34,907 nt of DNA from an uncultured Collinsella sp. (GTDB lineage Bacteria; Actinomycetota; Coriobacteriia; Coriobacteriales; Coriobacteriaceae): assembly GCA_902470835.1 (NCBI GenBank), contig CABRHR010000009.1, forward strand, positions 1 to 34,907, given 5' to 3'. Position 1 is the first letter of the stretch; each line of letters opens with the position of its first letter. This document shows, piece after piece, positions 1-6,527 of the stretch. The translations under genes and the position numbers were made by a program. The notes beneath the pieces were generated by a model. It made no database searches, was not told the origin of the DNA, and saw only the letters and a program-made list of their open reading frames with translations.

Positions 1-54
1 CTGGTGATCTCCGCCTTGAGAGGGCGGCGTCCTAAACCGCTAGACGAACGGGCC
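1..54 (-). tRNA. tRNA-Glu (anticodon CTC), 3' end cut by window edge
   Basis: Read on the minus strand, the sequence starts GGCCCGTTCGTC at 54 and shows an acceptor 5' strand, a short D arm (GTC...GAC), and an anticodon stem CCGCC/GGCGG enclosing the loop CTCTCAA, which gives anticodon CTC (glutamate, reading GAG). The T arm and acceptor 3' strand lie beyond position 1, so the gene is incomplete here. The D arm with GCGGTTTAGGAC and the C32-U33 start of the loop are normal. Identity follows from the anticodon; glutamate specificity is standard for CUC. Confidence 0.9.
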
Positions 55-85
55 ACATGACATCTGCACTGCCGTGCTGCAAGGA

Positions 86-91
86 AGTATA
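86..91 (-). promoter_or_regulatory. Probable -10 box for tRNA-Glu
   Basis: The minus-strand hexamer TATACT lies about 32 bases before the first tRNA base, which fits a short leader before a processed tRNA. No convincing -35 hexamer is visible at 16-18 bases upstream, so this is a tentative assignment. Confidence 0.35.
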
Positions 92-124
92 TTACGGGAC
101 AAAAAACATCAGCGCAAGAAGAAA

Positions 125-151
125 TTCCAAATTGCCGAAAAATTGTCGGCA
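125..151 (-). terminator. Weak terminator-like hairpin downstream of cca
   Basis: TGCCGA and TCGGCA form a six-pair stem around a T-rich loop about 30 bases after the cca stop codon, followed on the minus strand by an interrupted T-rich stretch. The stem is short and the T tract broken, so it may be inefficient and let transcription run on into the tRNA. Confidence 0.35.
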
Positions 152-181
152 GGTTATGGAACACACAGGTAAACTGGGTAG

Positions 182-1576
182 CTAATTCAAGTTGAGATGG
201 ACCAAAAGAGCTTCGCGCTCGTTGGGGATGTTGTCTTCGATCACGGCGTCGAGGGCGGAGTTGAGTAGCTGCCCCAGTTCCGGCCCGGGCTTGACTCCGG
301 CACGGATCAGGTCGCCGCCGTTGATGGCGAGCATCTTGAGCGTATAGGGCTCCCCCGCCTTCAGCAGCTCGTGCGCCATCGCGCGCATCTCCTCAATCGT
401 CTCAACGTAATAGAAGCACGACGGGGCCTTGCCGAGCGTGTCGGCACGCTTAAGATCCATGAGCTCGTCCATCAAACGCGGCGTGTCGACGCCCTCGCCC
501 GAAAGCGCGCGCATCATATTGAGCAGGCAGGAGCGCTCGGGGCGCAGCGGCTTGTCGTGGTATTTGATGAGCAGGCACACGTCGCGCACCAGGTCGTGCG
601 AGAGCGCCAGGCGATCCATAATGACGCGCGCTTTCTTGGCGCCGAGCTCGGGATGACCGTAGAAGTGTCCGCTGCCGGCGTGATCGACCGTGAAACAATC
701 GGGCTTGGACACATCGTGCAAAAACGCCGCCCACATAAGGCTCGACGAGGGCGCGAAGCCGTCGCACAGCGCAAGCTCCCCTGCCACCGTCAGCACACGG
801 GCGATATGCTCGTAAACGTTAAACGCATGATAGACACTTCGCTGATCAAAGCCGCGACCCGCTGCCAGCTCAGGCACAGAGGCACAGATGAGCTCGGGGT
901 AGCGCAGCATCGCGTCTCCCCCATGACCGGTCGAAAGAATGCCCTCAAGCTCAATACCCACACGCTCGCGCGCCACGGCGTCGAGCAGCGGCGCGCACTC
1001 GGCAAGCGCGCGCTTAGTCTCGGGCTCAATCATAAAGTCCAGGCGGCAGGCAAAGCGCACCGCACGCAACATGCGCAGGGCGTCCTCGTTAAAGCGACGC
1101 TTGGGATCGCCGACAGCGCGAATCAGCTTGCGCTCCAAGTCACCCTGGCCGTCGTAGCGGTCGACAAGCCCGCGCTCGGGATGCCATGCCATAGCGTTGA
1201 CGGTAAAGTCGCGGCGCGCCAGATCGTCCTCGAGCGAGGCGGCACGCTCCACACTCTGGGGATGGCGACCATCGGTGTAAAAGCCATCCAGACGGTACGT
1301 GGTGACCTCGATACGCTCGCCATCGGAAATAGCCGTGATTCCGCCAAATTTAATGCCCGACTCCACGACCGCGATACCAGCGGCCTCGAGCGCCGCCTTG
1401 GACTCCTGCCACAGGCCGCTACAGCACATATCAACATCGTGGCTGGGGCAACCCATCAGGGCGTCGCGCACCCAACCGCCCACGTACCAAGCCTCAAGAC
1501 CAGCCGCCTCAAGCGCGCGCAGGACGCGCAGGGACGCATCGGACGGTTGAGTACCGTTGAGCGAAACATTGCACAT
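182..1576 (-). CDS. cca: CCA tRNA nucleotidyltransferase with HD domain
   Basis: This 464-residue protein belongs to the class II nucleotidyltransferase family that adds or repairs the 3' CCA end of tRNAs using CTP and ATP. The N-terminal head carries the family signature VGGWVRD and the metal-binding acidic pair in SHDVDMCC, followed by the RRDFTVNAMAW and RRFNEDALRMLRAVRFA motifs that shape the nucleotide pocket and neck. The C-terminal half holds an HD phosphohydrolase-type domain (FLHDVSKPD, with conserved histidines around YHAFNVYEH), as seen in many bacterial CCA enzymes. The start was set at ATG 1576 because a strong AGGAGG (1585-1590) sits 8 bases upstream; the in-frame GTG at 1594 precedes that site. 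The gene lies between a tRNA-Glu gene and the sugar-kinase block, and seems to be its own unit. Confidence 0.93.
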   Translation of the reverse strand: MCNVSLNGTQPSDASLRVLRALEAAGLEAWYVGGWVRDALMGCPSHDVDMCCSGLWQESKAALEAAGIAVVESGIKFGGITAISDGERIEVTTYRLDGFYTDGRHPQSVERAASLEDDLARRDFTVNAMAWHPERGLVDRYDGQGDLERKLIRAVGDPKRRFNEDALRMLRAVRFACRLDFMIEPETKRALAECAPLLDAVARERVGIELEGILSTGHGGDAMLRYPELICASVPELAAGRGFDQRSVYHAFNVYEHIARVLTVAGELALCDGFAPSSSLMWAAFLHDVSKPDCFTVDHAGSGHFYGHPELGAKKARVIMDRLALSHDLVRDVCLLIKYHDKPLRPERSCLLNMMRALSGEGVDTPRLMDELMDLKRADTLGKAPSCFYYVETIEEMRAMAHELLKAGEPYTLKMLAINGGDLIRAGVKPGPELGQLLNSALDAVIEDNIPNEREALLVHLNLN

Positions 1577-1712
1577 GCCTATGGCCTCCTGCACTTGTGA
1601 GCGTTAATCGATGGTTCTCAAGAAGTCTAACAAGAAACGAGAAAGCGCGCACACGCAATCGCGTCGTCGATTAGATAAAACGAGACAGCAGACGCCACAT
1701 ACGTTCAGCGAG

Positions 1713-1749
1713 CAAAAAACACCCGCCTCGGAGATCCAAAGCGGGTGTT
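1713..1749 (-). terminator. Intrinsic terminator after the second 1-phosphofructokinase
   Basis: On the minus strand AACACCCGC pairs with GCGGGTGTT across a 14-base loop and is followed directly by a run of T residues (plus-strand A run at 1714-1719). It lies 22 bases after the stop at 1772, a textbook factor-independent terminator. Confidence 0.88.
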
Positions 1750-1771
1750 CGGCAACGATTTTTCGATGCGG

Positions 1772-2704
1772 TTAGCAGACCTGGCGAACCTCGATGTGCT
1801 TCTTATATTCGTCCACCTTGGCAAAGTCGCCCAGGCCCGGGCACTCGACCACGTTGGCGCCGGTGGCCATCGACAGGCGCAGGGCGTCCTCGACGCGCTC
1901 GGGGGCGTCGTGCCACACGGAAAGGAAAGCAGCCAGCGAGGAGTCACCGGCGCAGACGGTCGACAGCAGCTTGACCTCGAAGTCGCGCTTCGCAAACCAG
2001 ATGTGCTCACCGTTGGAGAAGTACGCGCCAGCACCGCCCAGGGTCAGCAGCACGTTCTTAGCGCCCTTGGCATGGAGCTCTGCCATGGCACCCTTGACAG
2101 ACTCATCGTCGCCACCGCTCACCTTAATGCCAAAGATGTCGAGCAGCTCGTCGTCGTTGGGCTTGATCAGAAGCGGCTCCATGGCGATGAGGTCGGCGAG
2201 CTGATGGCTCGAGATGTCGAGGACGAACTCGGCACCCTTGGCCTTAACGCGGCGCAGGACCTCGGCCAGGAAGCCCTCTGAGGTGTTGGGGGGCAGCGAG
2301 CCGCTGATGACCAGGCAGGTCATGTCGTCGAGCGAATCGATGAGCTCGAACATCTCCTGCTCGTTGGCCTCGTTAATGGCAGCGCCGGCGTTGACCATGT
2401 TGTACTCGGTGTCGGGACCGGCGTTGAGGAACACATTGACGCGCGTGATGCCATCGGTCCACACAGGCCTGACGGGCACGCCCAGGGCCTCGGCGCCCTT
2501 GACGATAAACTCGCCCGAGAAACCGGCGAAGAAGCCCAGGATCGTGGTGTCGACACCGTAGTGGTCAAGGGTAAACGAGACATTGAGGCCCTTGCCGTTG
2601 GGCGTGTAGACCGCGTCACGAGTGCGCGTAACGGTGTTAGCGGACAGACCGTCGCAGGCGATGTTGTAGTCAATGGCCGGATTTGCAGTGAGCGTGTAAA
2701 TCAT
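1772..2704 (-). CDS. 1-phosphofructokinase family sugar kinase (PfkB), copy 2
   Basis: A 310-residue PfkB-family kinase, predicted to phosphorylate fructose-1-phosphate (or a similar ketose phosphate) with ATP to fructose-1,6-bisphosphate in the cytoplasm. It opens with the FruK/LacC-type start YTLTANPAIDYN, has the substrate-loop motif NGKGLNVS near residue 40, and ends with the anion-hole/catalytic-base motif TVCAGDSS. It closely parallels the adjacent kinase at 2891-3823: the same length, roughly half the residues identical by eye, shared GFFAGF and RPVWTDGITR blocks. ATG 2704 was chosen because AAAGGAA lies just upstream; the in-frame GTG at 2719 is too early. It sits downstream of a terminator (2829-2863), so it probably has its own promoter in 2705-2828. 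Exact substrate (fructose-1-P, tagatose-6-P) cannot be settled from sequence. Confidence 0.88.
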   Translation of the reverse strand: MIYTLTANPAIDYNIACDGLSANTVTRTRDAVYTPNGKGLNVSFTLDHYGVDTTILGFFAGFSGEFIVKGAEALGVPVRPVWTDGITRVNVFLNAGPDTEYNMVNAGAAINEANEQEMFELIDSLDDMTCLVISGSLPPNTSEGFLAEVLRRVKAKGAEFVLDISSHQLADLIAMEPLLIKPNDDELLDIFGIKVSGGDDESVKGAMAELHAKGAKNVLLTLGGAGAYFSNGEHIWFAKRDFEVKLLSTVCAGDSSLAAFLSVWHDAPERVEDALRLSMATGANVVECPGLGDFAKVDEYKKHIEVRQVC

Positions 2705-2828
2705 GAATGTTCCTTTCACGAAGCAACGTGTTAATGAAAGTATATTCCACGTATCGACAAAAGGCTATAACAACTCGGTGAACGGTGTGGAAGCGGTGAA
2801 GGACGGCGATCGACCCACTCCCCTTCAA

Positions 2829-2863
2829 CAAAAAACGGCGCCCCAGACAAACCGGGACGCCGT
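2829..2863 (-). terminator. Intrinsic terminator between the two sugar kinase genes
   Basis: The minus strand reads ACGGCGTCCCGG, a short loop, then TGGGGCGCCGT followed by six Ts. It begins 28 bases after the stop of the first kinase and would separate the two paralogues into different transcripts or give partial readthrough. Confidence 0.85.
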
Positions 2864-2890
2864 ATGCGCACAGAATATGTCGCGTTTCGA

Positions 2891-3823
2891 TTACTTACGA
2901 TCGAGCTTGCGGACGGCAACGCGCTTGCTGTACTCGTCGACGTGACCGAAGTCGCCGATGCCGACGGACTCGGCGACGTTGGCGCCGGTGGCCATAGCAA
3001 GCTTCATGGCCTCCTCGACGTTGTCGCGATTCCTGTACCACTTGTGCAGGAACGCAGCGAGGGTGCAGTCGCCGGCGCAGACGGAAGAGACCAGCTTGAT
3101 GTTGAACTCACGCTTGGCATACCAGATGTCCTCGCCATTGGAGAAGTAGGCGTCGCCGCGGCTACCACGGGTGAGCAGCACGTTCTGAACGCCGGCGTCG
3201 TGAGCCAGCTTCATGGCAACGCGGACCTCGTCGTCGGTGTCGACCGGCACGCCGAAGATGGCCTTCATCTCGTGATGGTTCGGCTTGATGAGCAGCGGCT
3301 TCTTGTGAGCGAGCTCCTTGAGCTTGTCGGAGGACAGGTCAAGGACGACGTCGGCGCCACGGGCCTGAGCATGCTCCATGACCTGAGCCAGGAAGTCGGG
3401 CGTGGCTTTGGGAGGCACGGAACCAGAGACGATCAGGCACTCAAGGTCGCCCGCGGTGTCCAGGATGTTGTAGAGCTCCTTCTGGTGCTCCGGCGTAATC
3501 GGGGCGCCGGGGTTAAGGATGCCGTACTCGTGCTGGCCATCGTTGACGTAGGTGTTGATACGCGTGATGCCGTCGGTCCAGACCGGGCGGCACAGGCAAC
3601 CCAGGTTCATGACCTCCTCGACGATGAACTTGCCCGTGAAGCCGGCGAAGAAGCCGAGCGCGACGGTGTCGACGCCCATCTTCTTAAAGGCGAAGGACAC
3701 GTCGAGGCCCTTGCCGTTGGCCGTGTAGCTGGCCGAGCCGGTGCGGACGTTCTCGTCGGGCTCGAGCGGAGAGCTCGAAACCGTCATGTCGACAGCCGGA
3801 TTAGCGGTTAGCGTGTAGAACAT
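2891..3823 (-). CDS. fruK: 1-phosphofructokinase family sugar kinase (PfkB), copy 1
   Basis: A 310-residue PfkB-family kinase, the likely 1-phosphofructokinase completing fructose entry: it converts the fructose-1-phosphate made by the PTS into fructose-1,6-bisphosphate. Visible motifs are YTLTANPAVDMT at the N-terminus, NGKGLDVSF (the usual N after KGx is D here), the sugar-binding block RPVWTDGITR, and the C-terminal SVCAGDCT with the catalytic aspartate. ATG 3823 is preceded by AGGGGGT at good spacing. The gene follows ptsI with a 74-base spacer that contains a perfect 8-bp hairpin but no T run, so the two are probably cotranscribed. The name fruK rests on family and context; the downstream paralogue could equally be the main enzyme. 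Confidence 0.88.
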   Translation of the reverse strand: MFYTLTANPAVDMTVSSSPLEPDENVRTGSASYTANGKGLDVSFAFKKMGVDTVALGFFAGFTGKFIVEEVMNLGCLCRPVWTDGITRINTYVNDGQHEYGILNPGAPITPEHQKELYNILDTAGDLECLIVSGSVPPKATPDFLAQVMEHAQARGADVVLDLSSDKLKELAHKKPLLIKPNHHEMKAIFGVPVDTDDEVRVAMKLAHDAGVQNVLLTRGSRGDAYFSNGEDIWYAKREFNIKLVSSVCAGDCTLAAFLHKWYRNRDNVEEAMKLAMATGANVAESVGIGDFGHVDEYSKRVAVRKLDRK

Positions 3824-3850
3824 TTACAGTACCCCCTGTATATGTGAGGG

Positions 3851-3880
3851 CCGCGTGGCCGGCCCATTCCAACCACGCGG
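3851..3880 (-). promoter_or_regulatory. Hairpin in the ptsI-fruK spacer
   Basis: CCGCGTGG and CCACGCGG form a perfect 8-bp stem with a 14-base loop between the ptsI stop and the fruK ribosome binding site. No T tract follows, so it is not a normal terminator; a processing or mRNA-stability element is possible. Confidence 0.5.
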
Positions 3881-3897
3881 TTACCTCTGATACCAAA

Positions 3898-5601
3898 TTA
3901 GCGAGCTGCGGACTCGAGCAGTGCCTTGACCTCGGCGGCGGTGTTGCAGGCGAGCGCCTTCTCGGCGAGCTCGTCGCACTCGGCCTTGGTCCACTGGCTG
4001 ATGGTCTTGCGGGCGCGCAGGATCGACGGAGCGCTCATCGAGAACTCCTCCAGGCCCCAGCTGATCAGCAACGGCTCGAGCAGCGGATCGGCAGCGGCCT
4101 CGCCGCACATACCGACCATGATGCCAGCCTTCACGCCGCTCTCGATGATGTTCTTGAGCGAGCGGAGCACGGCGGGATAGTACACCTGGTACAGGTTGGA
4201 GATGGTGTCGTTGCCACGGTCGGCGCACATGGTGTAGCCGATCAGGTCGTTGGTGCCGATCGAGAAGAAGTCGGCAACCTCGGCCAGGCGGTCAGCGAGC
4301 AGCGAAGCGGCAGGCGTCTCGACCATGATGCCGACCTCGATGTTCTCGTTGAACTTTCGACCCTCTTCGGTCAGCTCGGCCTTGCACTCCTCGACGAGCT
4401 CCTTGACGGCCAAGACCTCCTCGACGCAGGTGACGAGCGGGATCATGATCTTGACGTCGCCAAAGGCGCTGGCGCGCAGCAGGGCGCGGAGCTGGACCTT
4501 GTACTGGTCGGGGTTGGCCAGGCAGTAACGCACAGCGCGGAAGCCCATGAAGGGGTTCTCTTCCTTGACCATATGTAGGTACGGGATCTCCTTGTCGCCA
4601 CCCACGTCGAGCGTACGGATGATGACGGGAGCGCCCTTGAGTGCGCTAGCGACCTTGCGGTAGGCGTTGAACTGCTCCTCCTCGGAGGGAAGCTCGGCAG
4701 AGTCCATGAACAGGAACTCGGAACGGAACAGACCGATGGCCTCGGCGTCGTGATCGAGCGCGTTGGGCACGTCATCGGGATTACCGATGTTGCAGGCGAT
4801 GATCTTCTTGATGCCGTCGGCAGTCACAGAAGGCTTGCCGCGGAAGGCCTCGAGAGCCGCCTTCTCGGCAGCGAAAGCCTCGGCCTTGGCGGTATAGGCG
4901 GCGAGCGTCTCCTCGTCGGGATCGGCCTCGACGACGCCCTTGCCGCCGTCGACGATGACGGTCATGCCGTTGCGCAGTGCGGTGCAGCTGTTGGAAACCG
5001 AAAGGACAGCCGGGATCTCGAGGGCGCGCGCGATGATCGCGGAATGAGACGTGCGGCCACCGGTCTCGGTGACGATGCCGGCAACGTGAGCCTTGTCGAT
5101 CGTAGCGGTCATGGACGGCGTAAGGTCGTGCACGACAACGACGGTGTTCTCGGGCAGGACGGAGAGGTCGACGACCTCCTTGCCCAGCAGCTCGGCCAGA
5201 ATACCGGTGCGGATGTCGGCGATGTCGGCCGCGCGCAGACGGAACATCTCGTCGTCCATGGACAGGAACATGTTCTCGAACATGGTCGAGGTGTCCATGA
5301 GCGCCTGCTCGGCGCAGGTGCCGCCGTCAATGGCGGCGTTGATGGCGTCGGTCATGCCCGGATCCTGAGCCAAGACGATGTGTCCGCTCATGATCTCGGC
5401 CTCGGCCTCGCCCACCGTCTCCTTCATGTGGTCGGCCTGAGCCTGAGTCTTCTCGCAGAAGACCGAAAGAGCGGACTGATAGCGCTCCTTCTCTGCTGCC
5501 GAATCAGCAACCTCGTGCGGCTCAAACGTCAAGTCGGGATCGACGGCGACCATGACGGTGCCGATACCGATGCCCTCGGAAGCGTTGACTCCCTGATACA
5601 T
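3898..5601 (-). CDS. ptsI: PTS enzyme I, phosphoenolpyruvate-protein phosphotransferase
   Basis: Enzyme I takes phosphate from phosphoenolpyruvate and passes it to HPr, powering all PTS sugar uptake. The 567-residue protein has the usual length. The HPr-binding and phosphohistidine region covers about 1-220, with active histidine 186 in GGRTSHSAIIARA; the PEP-binding barrel follows, with LFRSEFLFMD, RTLDVGGDKE, the GIMVETPAA metal/PEP segment, FSIGTNDL, and the catalytic-cysteine motif GMCGEAAAD near the C-terminus. Several ATGs compete at the start. ATG 5601 (MYQGVNAS) was chosen because GAGGA lies 6 bases upstream, while ATG 5607 abuts that site. It lies between ptsH (upstream, with a terminator-like hairpin between) and fruK (downstream). 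The family assignment is secure. Confidence 0.96.
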   Translation of the reverse strand: MYQGVNASEGIGIGTVMVAVDPDLTFEPHEVADSAAEKERYQSALSVFCEKTQAQADHMKETVGEAEAEIMSGHIVLAQDPGMTDAINAAIDGGTCAEQALMDTSTMFENMFLSMDDEMFRLRAADIADIRTGILAELLGKEVVDLSVLPENTVVVVHDLTPSMTATIDKAHVAGIVTETGGRTSHSAIIARALEIPAVLSVSNSCTALRNGMTVIVDGGKGVVEADPDEETLAAYTAKAEAFAAEKAALEAFRGKPSVTADGIKKIIACNIGNPDDVPNALDHDAEAIGLFRSEFLFMDSAELPSEEEQFNAYRKVASALKGAPVIIRTLDVGGDKEIPYLHMVKEENPFMGFRAVRYCLANPDQYKVQLRALLRASAFGDVKIMIPLVTCVEEVLAVKELVEECKAELTEEGRKFNENIEVGIMVETPAASLLADRLAEVADFFSIGTNDLIGYTMCADRGNDTISNLYQVYYPAVLRSLKNIIESGVKAGIMVGMCGEAAADPLLEPLLISWGLEEFSMSAPSILRARKTISQWTKAECDELAEKALACNTAAEVKALLESAAR

Positions 5602-5652
5602 TCCCATTCCTCTCTCCGTGTCATGTGATAAAGCGTTTTGCCATATCCATGA

Positions 5653-5690
5653 CAAAAGAGCGCAGCTACCTTACAACAGGTCACTGCGCC
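5653..5690 (-). terminator. Terminator-like hairpin between ptsH and ptsI
   Basis: GCGCAGTGACCT pairs with AGGTAGCTGCGC (one 2-base mismatch) across a six-base loop, followed on the minus strand by TCTTTTGTC. It lies about 45 bases after the ptsH stop and about 50 bases before the ptsI start. Likely a partial terminator or attenuator that lets ptsH be made in excess over ptsI. Confidence 0.6.
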
Positions 5691-5734
5691 CCCAAATATG
5701 AACTTAATTGTTCAACATGCGACCCGTTTGAGTT

Positions 5735-5998
5735 CTACTCGCCAAGACCGCTCTTGATGAGCTCGATGGCAGCAGCCAGAGCCTCGGCCTCGTCAGCGCC
5801 GTCGCACTTGACCTCGACCTCGGTACCACAGGGGATACCAGCAGCCATGAGGGCCATCGGGGACTTACCGTTGACCTCCTTCTCGGGGGTGACGACAGTC
5901 ACGTCGCAGGCGTACTTGCCCATGGTGGAGGCGAAGAGGCCAGCCGGACGCATGTGAAGACCCTGCGGATTGACGAGGGTAGCCTTCTCAGAAACCAT
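5735..5998 (-). CDS. ptsH: PTS phosphocarrier protein HPr
   Basis: HPr shuttles phosphate from enzyme I to the sugar-specific EIIA domains. The 87-residue protein matches family length and carries histidine 15 in GLHMRPAG, the phosphorylated residue. Serine 46 in NGKSPMAL sits at the position phosphorylated by HPr kinase in Firmicutes, but whether this organism has that kinase cannot be seen here. ATG 5998 follows AAAAAGGAGTCA. The gene has its own region of about 450 bases upstream after the EIIBCA terminator, and its ribosome binding site can pair with a complementary sequence 33-47 bases further upstream (see the leader feature). Family identity is very clear. Confidence 0.96.
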   Translation of the reverse strand: MVSEKATLVNPQGLHMRPAGLFASTMGKYACDVTVVTPEKEVNGKSPMALMAAGIPCGTEVEVKCDGADEAEALAAAIELIKSGLGE

Positions 5999-6001
5999 AA
6001 T

Positions 6002-6049
6002 TGACTCCTTTTTTGTGTTTAACCCCTGTCATGCATGCGGCAGGAGTCA
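6002..6049 (-). promoter_or_regulatory. ptsH leader with possible RBS-sequestering helix
   Basis: In the ptsH 5' leader, TGACTCCT (6049-6042) is an exact complement of AGGAGTCA (6009-6002), which is the ribosome binding site. The same upstream strand, as CTCCTG (6046-6041), could instead pair with CAGGGG (6028-6023), leaving the RBS free. The two helices exclude each other, the usual layout of a translational switch. No known riboswitch class was recognised. Confidence 0.45.
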
Positions 6050-6132
6050 GATTCACGACGTTGTTTATATTAACTCACATCAAACGGTTTTTCATTGTGT
6101 TTCGGACGAATTATTGGACAGATGTCTGGGCT

Positions 6133-6269
6133 CGCCGCTTGCTCGCCGTGCGGGGCGATTAAGTTTGCTGCTCTACAGTCCTGCGCAAGACGGACAGCAC
6201 ATTAAGTGCTGTCCTTTGCGTGCGGAACTCGCGACAAACTTAATCGCCCCGCACGGCGAGCAAGCTGCG
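6133..6269. repeat. Large compound inverted repeat with nested hairpin
   Basis: A perfect 30-bp inverted repeat (6137-6166 with 6236-6265) extends to about 35 bp with one mismatch. Between the arms lies a second perfect hairpin, GGACAGCAC/GTGCTGTCC with loop ATTAA (6192-6214), flanked by a further CGCAA/TTGCG pairing. It sits in the spacer between EIIBCA and ptsH. No ORF, transposase or target-site duplication was recognised. It may be a MITE-like or REP-like element, or a structured RNA. Confidence 0.8.
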
Positions 6270-6372
6270 GAAACTCAGTCGGTCCAGATTAATATCGGCC
6301 GAAAGGAATTCTAGCTGACGATCTGTCCGCGCTAAAGACTCAGCAGATAGGACCTTCTATGCCCATCTCTGT

Positions 6373-6441
6373 AAGTTGCGGTGAAATAGGGACTGAATTT
6401 GGGGTTGAAACGGTTAAACAGTCCCTATTTCACCGCAACTT
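6373..6441. repeat. Perfect 23-bp inverted repeat, GGGAC-type palindrome
   Basis: Bases 6373-6395 and 6419-6441 are exact inverse complements around a 23-base loop, with GGGAC/GTCCC near the loop end of the stem. It lies 14 bases before the T run of the EIIBCA terminator (downstream of it on the minus strand). Together with 6133-6269 it fills most of the gene-free stretch 5999-6527; the rest of that stretch is the ptsH leader and the EIIBCA terminator. Confidence 0.8.
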
Positions 6442-6454
6442 CGGGTGGTGGGAT

Positions 6455-6491
6455 GAAAAAAAGCGGGGGCTCCTGGTGGAGTCCTCGCCTT
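6455..6491 (-). terminator. Intrinsic terminator of the fructose EIIBCA gene
   Basis: The minus strand shows GGCGAGGACTCC, a 3-base loop, AGGAGCCCCCGC and then seven Ts, starting about 37 bases after the EIIBCA stop codon. Two mismatches weaken the stem, but the position and T run make it a convincing terminator. Confidence 0.75.
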
Positions 6492-6527
6492 TTGTACAGG
6501 GGGCGATGTTATTCGCGTACCGTGGAA

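Noticed and set aside
182..1600. Plus-strand frames across cca
   Set aside because: Shadow frames of cca; the minus-strand gene has all nucleotidyltransferase and HD motifs.
6000..6130. A precise promoter for ptsH
   Set aside because: A/T-rich TATAAA and TTGATG words are present, but at incompatible spacing, so no promoter was annotated.
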